A stretch of DNA of 13,293 bases from T1SED10-198M sp003554345 [NCBI: Candidatus Sumerlaeota bacterium] (GTDB lineage: Bacteria > Sumerlaeota > T1SED10-198M). Made by a program: the position numbers and the translations under genes. The stretch spans positions 1 through 13,293 of the forward strand of contig PWGE01000372.1 of the NCBI GenBank assembly GCA_003554345.1. The letters are read 5' to 3'. The notes under the pieces are model-generated. The model saw only the letters and a program-made list of their open reading frames with translations. It searched no databases and was not told the DNA's origin. How positions within the stretch are numbered: the stretch's first letter is position 1; each line of letters begins with the position of its first letter. This document shows positions 1 through 5,672 of this stretch, one piece after another.

Positions 1-2282
1 TCTATAAAAGGTTGAAGGGTCTCATAAAAATGAGGATGGGTGATGATGACGTAATCAATCTGGCGCCCTTCTTCTCGTAAATTACCGGGTCTTACCTTCG
101 TGAGAGATGGTTTTTTAAAGCCGCTTGTATCACCATATATTAAAGTCTCGTTTGAAGGGAAATTCGCAGTGAATTCATATGTTTCATCGCTTCGTTCTAT
201 GTCGTCGGAGAGGGTCAAAAAGAGACTGTCTTTGAATTCATGAGGTCTGTCATAAGTATAGAGTTTTACGTCAGCATTATCTCCACCTGGAGAGTGGATA
301 ACAGTAAAAGGAGTTCCCAGAAAATCTTCAGCAGGTTTCTCCACTCCTAACTGTTCCAGGCGGGACCGCAGTATACCACGAAACAGTGACTCGCCCTGAT
401 AATCGCCGGAGGTAACAACAAACATGATGTGTTCCTCCTGCAGGTTTCGTATAGCCTGGTGAATTCGTCCATCCAGATGGATTATTCGTTCGTCACTCAT
501 GTCCGGTCCCATGTGCAGAGTCTGTATTATGCGGTTTTCTGCAGGATTGAATGTGAGGAAAAAAACTCCCTTTCTGTCTTCTTCCCATTCTGCTTCATTG
601 ATATTAAGAAAAGCCCAGGGGTCATCAAAACGATGTGAATCTGCGGTGGCGAGTATTTTTACGTTGTTGATACCATACTCTTCAAGAAAATCAGGTGTTG
701 TGTAGGAAAAGTCATATAAAAAATCGTTTTCACCTTCCATCTGGTAAAGAGCTTGTTGTTTTTTATTGAAAAGGAAAAAATTGGTATTTGGTTTCTGAAA
801 GCTAAAATAGTTTTGTTCCCAAATGGTCTGGAATTCCACATAATTTTGTTCATCCAGGATTTCTAAGGGATAATGCACGTAAAATCTATCAATATAGATA
901 TTCTTAGGGACATTTCCGGTGGATTCAAATACCAGCCTGTTCGTCTGGCGTGGATTTACCTTCCCTCTAAAGGGTACGCTGAACTCAATATATCCATCGT
1001 GAATATCATCTTCTTCAAGCTCGACCTGTTCATCATTGATGTATATCCTGTCTTCTAGAATAGAAACAGGCCGGGTTTCCTGAGGATACGCAAGATAGAT
1101 CTTGAACTGTATATCTGCCTCATCCTGTTTTTCTACCGGCAGACGCCTTACAAAATCGGGGACTTCAAACTCCAGGTGGCGGGTACTTCCCCTGGGTACT
1201 TCTTCCCAATACCACCCGTCCTCAATATTCAGGCTGGGATCCCATTCGTGACGGGCTTGATAGGATCGGGATGTGAAAATGGCGTCTGCAGGTTGATCGG
1301 TGGTATCATTATTATCCTGAGGGGGTATGTTGTCCCATCGGGCATGTTCTCCTTCTCCATATCCCAGAAAGTATTCTCCCCTGGTGGTGTAAATGTTGTC
1401 CTGTTCCGCTTTTTCTCCGTAAAAGAGAATATAATCTTCAAAACGAAAAGTATCATCCTCTGCAGTGTGAACGTGAATGGGGATTTCCTCTCCATTATGG
1501 ACAAGATAAAAGTTGGAAGGGTCGAGATTGTGAAATTCTTCCCCCCAGGCCCGGTATAATTCATATCCCATAATACGGTTTATACCGGTTCGATAAACAG
1601 TTGTTTGAAAGAATTGATGTTCAGGATACATGGAAGGAGACCATGAGACGTCTTCAAAGTCAAAGGCAGGGTTATAACGGGGATCCTGTAATATATCGTC
1701 AAGCTGGTCGTTATTGAGAAAGAGCAGTTGATACATGCGCCGAAAGCTATCGGCTTCTTCGTAGTTAGAAGTAGGAATATCTGCTTCTGATATGTCCACT
1801 CTCAAAGTCAGAGATTGAATAATTCCCTGAAATTGGATGGGTTCAGCTTCAGGCTCTCTGTAATTGACGTTTCGATAGGGCTGGATGTTGATTCCGATAG
1901 GATAGACGGAACGAAACCAGCCTTGTTGTTCAACTTCAACAAAATCAGAGATGTGGTGACGGAAACCTCTTGCATACCGGCCATCATCTTCTGCTGTTAT
2001 GGTGTCAATATGTTCCTGACGTCTGTGAATATCTACAACGTACTCAATATAGTCCAGGTCAAAATTTTTATCAGGAACGGCAAGCATGACCCGGTAGAGG
2101 TCTTCATAAGAGGGGTCCTCGGGTGCGTCCCACCTTATTATGAGCTCATCTTCAGTGGCTTCTACCAGCGAAAAACCGTTTTCTTCATACCGCATTTCCT
2201 GGTACTCTGCATATTCAACAGCACCTGCATGAAAAATATAGCATAACAGGGGGATTATAAAGAGAATTTTTCTTATTGTCAT
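1..2282 (-). CDS. Secreted C25 (gingipain-family) cysteine peptidase precursor, N-terminal part, partial at left edge
   Basis: An uninterrupted minus-strand frame of 760 codons runs from ATG at 2282 off the left edge. AAAGGA lies 7 nt before the ATG. Residues 1-21 form a signal peptide (basic start, hydrophobic core, likely cut after HAGA). The next 300 residues match the beta-rich pro-region of C25 peptidases: a stretch like YRTGINRIMGYELYRAW (about 230-246), then NFYLVHNGEEIPI (257-269) and DYILFYGE (283-290). Residues about 405-470 form a further beta-sandwich ending IDRFYVHYPL. Residues about 571-665 resemble an ILEI (FAM3C-like) domain. DYVIITHP at 743-750 is the usual first strand of the C25 catalytic domain, so the catalytic His and Cys lie beyond the window. 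The family is known from exported or surface proteases, including the PorU sortase of type IX secretion; which subtype this is cannot be told here. Family assignment is firm; the substrate is unknown. Confidence 0.85.
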   Translation of the reverse strand, partial: MTIRKILFIIPLLCYIFHAGAVEYAEYQEMRYEENGFSLVEATEDELIIRWDAPEDPSYEDLYRVMLAVPDKNFDLDYIEYVVDIHRRQEHIDTITAEDDGRYARGFRHHISDFVEVEQQGWFRSVYPIGINIQPYRNVNYREPEAEPIQFQGIIQSLTLRVDISEADIPTSNYEEADSFRRMYQLLFLNNDQLDDILQDPRYNPAFDFEDVSWSPSMYPEHQFFQTTVYRTGINRIMGYELYRAWGEEFHNLDPSNFYLVHNGEEIPIHVHTAEDDTFRFEDYILFYGEKAEQDNIYTTRGEYFLGYGEGEHARWDNIPPQDNNDTTDQPADAIFTSRSYQARHEWDPSLNIEDGWYWEEVPRGSTRHLEFEVPDFVRRLPVEKQDEADIQFKIYLAYPQETRPVSILEDRIYINDEQVELEEDDIHDGYIEFSVPFRGKVNPRQTNRLVFESTGNVPKNIYIDRFYVHYPLEILDEQNYVEFQTIWEQNYFSFQKPNTNFFLFNKKQQALYQMEGENDFLYDFSYTTPDFLEEYGINNVKILATADSHRFDDPWAFLNINEAEWEEDRKGVFFLTFNPAENRIIQTLHMGPDMSDERIIHLDGRIHQAIRNLQEEHIMFVVTSGDYQGESLFRGILRSRLEQLGVEKPAEDFLGTPFTVIHSPGGDNADVKLYTYDRPHEFKDSLFLTLSDDIERSDETYEFTANFPSNETLIYGDTSGFKKPSLTKVRPGNLREEGRQIDYVIITHPHFYETLQPFI

Positions 2283-2325
2283 GGCATTATCCTTTAGCAG
2301 TTCACTCTATGTAAAAGTAAAGTTG

Positions 2326-2356
2326 ATTATAAAATAAATTAACAAGAAATCTATTG
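2326..2356 (-). promoter_or_regulatory. Putative promoter and shared upstream element of the C25 peptidase gene
   Basis: A perfect TATAAT lies at 2331-2326 on the minus strand, 44 bp before the start codon. Seventeen bases further upstream is ATAGAT (2354-2349), a poor match to TTGACA, inside the 11-mer CAATAGATTTC (2356-2346). The same 11-mer occurs upstream of the gene starting at 11677, also with an AT-rich -10-like hexamer 17-18 bp away. The -10 is plausible; the role of the 11-mer is inference. Confidence 0.4.
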
Positions 2357-2865
2357 TAAAAACGGCTTTCTTTCATGGTGGTAGAGGTGTTCATACGGTA
2401 GAAAAAGTGAAGAGGTTTATTGCCCGAAAAAACTTTCATAAAAAAAGCCGGCAGAAAAAGTTTCAATCCTTAGCCTGTGCTCAACACCGTTTTAGTGTGA
2501 AATAATAGAGAATATACTGCTTGGTGCCGCTCGTTGCCAGAAAAATAGTGTCTTATCATGGTATTTTTCATTTAGTGACTTAGTAATGTTACTTTCTCTA
2601 TTTTCAGGAAAGATTCCTTATATCGACATCGGCGCCACCGTTGAGAAAAGACAAAGCAAGAGGACTGATATGGACAATATGCACAGAAATACAACAGGAT
2701 CGATCTGATAAATCAGCCGGATCTGTCTTCGTCAGGAAAATGCGATTTTTCAGCTGACTATTGACTGCTAGAAATTATTTTAGAAGAGGTCCTCACGCCA
2801 ACTGAGAAGTTAGCGCCACCAATCATGAATCCTCCATAGGCGGACTTTCAGAATAAGAACAAGAT

Positions 2866-2904
2866 GCCGATTCCGCCAGAGTGAACTGTAAGTCGGGAAT
2901 CGGC
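2866..2904. repeat. Inverted repeat, 9-bp perfect arms
   Basis: GCCGATTCC at 2866-2874 is the exact reverse complement of GGAATCGGC at 2896-2904, with a 21-base loop. No T-run follows on either side, so it is not an ordinary intrinsic terminator. It could be a structured RNA element, a protein-binding dyad or the remnant of a mobile element. Confidence 0.5.
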
Positions 2905-3016
2905 GCTCTCAGGAAAGCAGAAATACACTCATGAAGTGCAAGTTATTTTATCAACGTGTATTATATTTTGAAGGGTTTTATTTTCAGAAAAGCTTTTGAT
3001 GAGAAAATAAAGAAAA

Positions 3017-3103
3017 TGGTGCCGGGACCGGGATTTGAACCCGGACGGGGAAAACCCCACTACCCCCTCAAGATAGCGTGTCTGCCAGTTCCACCATCCC
3101 GGC
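3017..3103 (-). tRNA. tRNA-Leu (anticodon GAG), CCA encoded
   Basis: Read on the minus strand from 3103, the sequence folds as a class II tRNA. The acceptor stem GCCGGGA/TCCCGGC is a perfect 7 bp. The D-arm carries the leucine-type GGAACTGGCAGAC. The anticodon stem CTATC/GGTAG encloses the loop TTGAGGG, giving anticodon GAG, which reads CTC and CTT leucine codons. The long variable arm has a GGGG/CCCC stem with a TTTT loop, and the T-arm CCGGG-TTCAAAT-CCCGG is perfect. Discriminator A (3020) is followed by an encoded CCA (3019-3017). The gene stands alone, with its own promoter upstream and a T-rich run directly after CCA. Confidence 0.97.
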
Positions 3104-3123
3104 AAAGGGTTTAAATTCGAATA

Positions 3124-3153
3124 TTATTAAACAATATTTTACCTGTTTGTCAA
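3124..3153 (-). promoter_or_regulatory. Probable sigma-70-type promoter of tRNA-Leu
   Basis: On the minus strand a perfect TTGACA (3153-3148) is followed after 18 bp by TAATAA (3129-3124); TTTAAT at 16 bp is an alternative. Transcription would begin about 14 bp before the tRNA 5' end at 3103, a normal short leader. Position and the consensus -35 make this the best promoter in the window. Confidence 0.65.
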
Positions 3154-3156
3154 TCA

Positions 3157-3206
3157 GTTCCAGGAATAAATGGGCGTTCAGTTTCGAGTTCGAGATAACC
3201 TGGAAC
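3157..3206. repeat. Inverted repeat just upstream of the tRNA promoter
   Basis: GTTCCAGG (3157-3164) and CCTGGAAC (3199-3206) are exact 8-bp inverted repeats separated by 34 bp, and a tandem TTCGAGTTCGAG lies between them. The pair sits immediately upstream of the -35 of tRNA-Leu. It could be a protein-binding dyad; it has no T-run and is a poor terminator. Chance is possible. Confidence 0.3.
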
Positions 3207-3240
3207 CTACATTTCCCCATGCTTCCTGAAAAGCGTGTTA

Positions 3241-3283
3241 AAAAAAAACTGCGGACTTCAAAAAGAAATCCGCAGTTTTTTTT
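3241..3283 (-). terminator. Strong intrinsic terminator after the phosphodiester glycosidase gene
   Basis: Fifteen-base perfect arms (3241-3255 and 3269-3283) contain a CTGCGGA/TCCGCAG core flanked by eight A and eight T, around a 13-base loop. The arrangement works in both directions. It lies 14 bp past the stop codon at 3298 on the minus strand and separates that gene from the tRNA unit. Confidence 0.9.
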
Positions 3284-3297
3284 ATCTCAAACAATTA

Positions 3298-5031
3298 TTA
3301 GTAGTACAGTTCCCAGTAATCAGAAAAGCTGGCCTCTTCTGCGGGTTCAATCAGACTGAACTTCACCGCATCAGCCATGACAACTCCATCGCCAGAATTG
3401 TCGATAGTTACCCTTCCTTCAGAATCTTCTTCATAAAACCAGCTTCCCAGTAAATTCCAGTTTGAGCCGTTCTGTCGCTGGTTTACATGGATTTCTTCTA
3501 TACCTTCAGAGCTGTGAATCCGGTACCGGGCATTTGTAGCACGGTTTGTTCCTTGAACCCACCAGCTGTACACTTCATATATTCCGGATTCAGGCATGTC
3601 CATGAAAAAACTGAAAGTGTAAGAACCATCGCCGGCAAAAGCAAAGTGGTAATCTTCTTCCCATGGTGTGGGATAATCACCGACTTGCCAGCTGCCTGTC
3701 ATGGAAGTATTTGCTGTATCACGATTATTAATGATATGTTCTGCATAACCAGACCCTGTCCAGACAAATTTAACAGCATCTGCGCTGAGTACTTCGCCGG
3801 CACCAGCGGTATTAACCAGCTGCACATATCCGTTATCTCCGGCTTCAAAAACGAAATTGCCGAGAAGCTCCCATTCACCGCCACCGGTTTGCTGGTCAAC
3901 AGTTACAGAATGGCTTCCCTCGAAGTCATTGACAGTGTATTCTACCGACGACGGACGATTTGTGTCGGCAGTATACCAGGCATAGATCTTGTACTGTCCC
4001 GTCATTTCCAGGTCGGGGCGCCAGGTAATGCTACCGTCGTTTTCACCGCCGTCAATAGTCAGGCTGCTGGTATTAAAATAGCCGGCATCGGTTGAAACTT
4101 CCCAGTTACCTGTAATAGTACACTCTCCATCTGTATGGTCTATTATATAAGCAGGAATAACAAGCATAGCTGTAACCCCACCTCTTTCGTTACCATCAGA
4201 AGGTACGTTAACGACCTGTCCATCGACCCAGGCGGTGGTGGAGCCTCCTCCATCAAAATTAATGCCGTGGTCACAACCAAGGTCAAGCAGCAGGTTCGCC
4301 TGCTCTTCCCAGGTCATTCCCACGCTGCCTCCGGCATCACGACCGTCGACTGTCACTAAATAGACAACATTGTCAGCATCAGACCAGCCCATCATGGTTC
4401 GCGGCTCACGTCCCTCATCACTGCTCCAACGAGGTTGTCCTGTTTTGACACCATCTTCAAGTAAGGTTGGCCTTCCCCCCAGGGCGTGAAGTATATCTGT
4501 CCATTGCGGATCGTCCGGGTCTGCATCCCAATCCGTTCCAATCAGCGTCTGGAGCATGGTATTGTCATGCTTAATTCCCCAAACCGGTCGTTCACCTCTT
4601 CGGTTTGGTGCCAGTAATTCACCGTCTATCTTACAGTATTCTGTCGATTGCCCGTAATAATCTTCTGCCGGATGATCTGAACCGGGAGGCCAGATACCAA
4701 AAAAAGTTCCGTTCGTAGCAGCAATAGCATTTGCTTCCATTGCCAGAAAACTTGGCCGAAAAAAATGTTCTTCCCGTTCCCGATGATCCGGACGAAGCTG
4801 AATATTCCGATTGTCCAGATCAACACGGATAATGTTAATATTCCAGCTGGGACTGGCATGCGTGGCTTGCTGCCAGGTCGTCCCGGGTCCGATCTCTTCC
4901 GGAGTTTCGTAAACCATGTCGGGATAATTTAATGCTCCAAGCACTCCGGGTGATAATAACAGGCAAAGTGAAAACACAAGTAATGGAAAGAATATAGCTC
5001 TTCCCTCCCTGAAACCAGAATAGTTGCTCAT
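3298..5031 (-). CDS. Secreted phosphodiester glycosidase (NAGPA-like) with two golvesin-C-like domains
   Basis: The 577-residue protein starts at ATG 5031 behind a strong ribosome site (GGGAGGGG, 5 nt spacer). Residues about 10-33 are a signal peptide. Residues about 55-293 are a phosphodiester glycosidase (NAGPA/DUF2233) domain, family known from the enzyme that uncovers mannose-6-phosphate and from bacterial exopolysaccharide-linked proteins. Visible hallmarks are AATNGTFFG (104-112), GGRPTLLEDG (185-194), PRTMMGW (210-216), LVTVDGR (225-231) and the signature GINFDGGGSTTAWV (256-269). Two repeats of about 130 residues follow (296-425, 431-560), each with TNRP/TNRA, a VxQ(Q/R) strand, W-x-LLG and ADAVKF; these match golvesin C-terminal/xanthan-lyase CBD-like domains. 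The protein ends SFSDYWELYY, similar to the end of the amidase. It is monocistronic, with the terminator at 3241-3283. Enzyme class is firm; the substrate is unknown. Confidence 0.9.
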   Translation of the reverse strand: MSNYSGFREGRAIFFPLLVFSLCLLLSPGVLGALNYPDMVYETPEEIGPGTTWQQATHASPSWNINIIRVDLDNRNIQLRPDHREREEHFFRPSFLAMEANAIAATNGTFFGIWPPGSDHPAEDYYGQSTEYCKIDGELLAPNRRGERPVWGIKHDNTMLQTLIGTDWDADPDDPQWTDILHALGGRPTLLEDGVKTGQPRWSSDEGREPRTMMGWSDADNVVYLVTVDGRDAGGSVGMTWEEQANLLLDLGCDHGINFDGGGSTTAWVDGQVVNVPSDGNERGGVTAMLVIPAYIIDHTDGECTITGNWEVSTDAGYFNTSSLTIDGGENDGSITWRPDLEMTGQYKIYAWYTADTNRPSSVEYTVNDFEGSHSVTVDQQTGGGEWELLGNFVFEAGDNGYVQLVNTAGAGEVLSADAVKFVWTGSGYAEHIINNRDTANTSMTGSWQVGDYPTPWEEDYHFAFAGDGSYTFSFFMDMPESGIYEVYSWWVQGTNRATNARYRIHSSEGIEEIHVNQRQNGSNWNLLGSWFYEEDSEGRVTIDNSGDGVVMADAVKFSLIEPAEEASFSDYWELYY

Positions 5032-5131
5032 AAAATCCCCTCCCTTTTTATTTTAGATAAGTGGTTTTCTCCTGAAAAGTAAACCATAGAAATTTGAATC
5101 TTCAAATAGATAGCAATGATTAATAGATATC

Positions 5132-5137
5132 ATTATA
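5132..5137 (-). promoter_or_regulatory. Possible -10 box of the phosphodiester glycosidase gene
   Basis: A perfect TATAAT on the minus strand lies 100 bp before the start at 5031. There is no recognisable -35 at 16-18 bp (ACCAGA at 17), so this is a weak call based on the hexamer and its place in an AT-rich leader. Confidence 0.3.
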
Positions 5138-5221
5138 CGATTTGTATCGAATACTCTGGTATGGCGTGTTTTTTGACGTAAAGCCCTCTTTTATTGGCGT
5201 TGTATTTTAAAGTGAAAAAGA

Positions 5222-5254
5222 GGAATGCGGGCTATTGCTTCTTGTGGCCTCATT
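5222..5254 (-). terminator. Weak possible terminator after the module relic
   Basis: On the minus strand GAATG-a-GGC pairs with GCC-cg-CATTC around a 14-base loop, followed by CTCTTTTT. It lies 11 bp past the stop codon at 5266. The stem is short and interrupted. If real, it is the original terminator of the gene of which 5266-5634 is the tail. Confidence 0.35.
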
Positions 5255-5265
5255 CATGACGATTT

Positions 5266-5634
5266 TCAATAGAAATACCGGTCTGAAATGGTTGTTTCAT
5301 CCGTGATGGTTATATTGAGAGAGTCTGTTTGAGTATTGCCGTTTTCCGTATAAGAAGCGTTGAGCACGCCTTCTCCTGCATCCTCAAAGGTTGTGACAGG
5401 CCCATGGCTGTCAATTTCTGCCGGACGATTTGCAGAACTGATTTCCCGGTATATTAAGATATCGTCGTAATGAACTGTGAGATTATCGGGTGAAGATAAT
5501 CCTGAACCCGGTCGTATAGCATTACCTCCTGTAACAGGAACGTCATATGAACCTTTGAAAGGCAGGCTGTCATCTACGTAAAATTTCACCTGCGAACCTG
5601 GACCTGTAAACTTTAATGCAGATACGAGAGGCAT
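5266..5634 (-). pseudogene. Relic: C-terminal piece of a LamG-in-BIG2 module protein
   Basis: A 122-codon frame aligns with the last part of module 2 of the adjacent amidase. QVKFYVDD matches DVEFYVDD, YDVPVTGGNAIRPGSGLSS matches YDVPDTGWNTIRLGSELSS, and VHYDDILIYRE matches VYYDDLVIYKE. The Ig half is also present (LNASYTENG, NITI). It then ends TTISDRYFY, close to the amidase end SSIEDWHLY. The only ATG (5634-5632) lies inside the terminator stem of the amidase gene, no ribosome site is seen, and the frame closes 10 bases upstream at a stop in the hairpin loop. There is no signal peptide, and about half of the lectin domain is missing at the N-terminus. The likeliest reading is the tail of a deleted paralogue, or a cast-off end of the amidase gene, left by recombination between repeats. 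The coding frame is still intact, so the event may be recent. Confidence 0.65.
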
Positions 5635-5657
5635 CGGTTTTGTTTAACCGATGCCTC
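5628..5657 (-). terminator. Hairpin after the amidase gene, lacking its T-run
   Basis: Twelve-base perfect arms (5628-5639 and 5646-5657, core GAGGCATCGGTT) around a 6-base loop start 16 bp past the amidase stop. On the minus strand the stem is followed by TCGTATCTGC rather than a T-run, and sequence homologous to a module begins almost at once. It looks like an intrinsic terminator whose T-run was lost at the junction, so read-through is possible. Confidence 0.65.
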
Positions 5658-5672
5658 ATGATTTTTGAAATG

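Larger units (their letters stand above)
2283..3016. other. Intergenic region without a recognised gene
   Basis: These 734 bases lie between the start of the peptidase gene and the 3' end of the tRNA gene. No frame on either strand has a convincing start, ribosome site and coding character; the longest open stretches are short and low in complexity. The first 120 bases hold the probable peptidase promoter. The rest contains a clear inverted repeat at 2866-2904 and a smaller imperfect hairpin at 2796-2815 with an AACT/AGTT core and a GAGA loop. The tRNA is followed on its own strand by a pyrimidine-rich run (3016-3001) that may end its transcription. An unrecognised small RNA or a decayed gene cannot be excluded. 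Confidence 0.6.

Noticed and set aside
1176-1559. 127-codon plus-strand frame, with a 111-codon minus-strand frame nearby
   Set aside because: Both lie within the C25 peptidase frame, which shows clear family motifs through this stretch.
1-2282. Reading the C25 protein as the PorU sortase of a type IX secretion system
   Set aside because: Only the pro-region is visible, no other type IX component is in the window, and C25 peptidases occur widely outside that system.
2460-2470. GTTTCAATCCT, resembling the start of a CRISPR repeat
   Set aside because: There is a single occurrence, with no second copy at repeat spacing anywhere in the region.
2796-2815. GCCAAC...GTTAGCG, resembling integron attC core sites
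   Set aside because: The two cores are only 6 bases apart; an attC site needs tens of bases of folded sequence between them, and no cassette ORF or integrase is present.
3487-4095. 202-codon plus-strand frame
   Set aside because: It lies wholly inside the phosphodiester glycosidase gene on the opposite strand and has no ribosome site or recognisable domain; it is a shadow frame.
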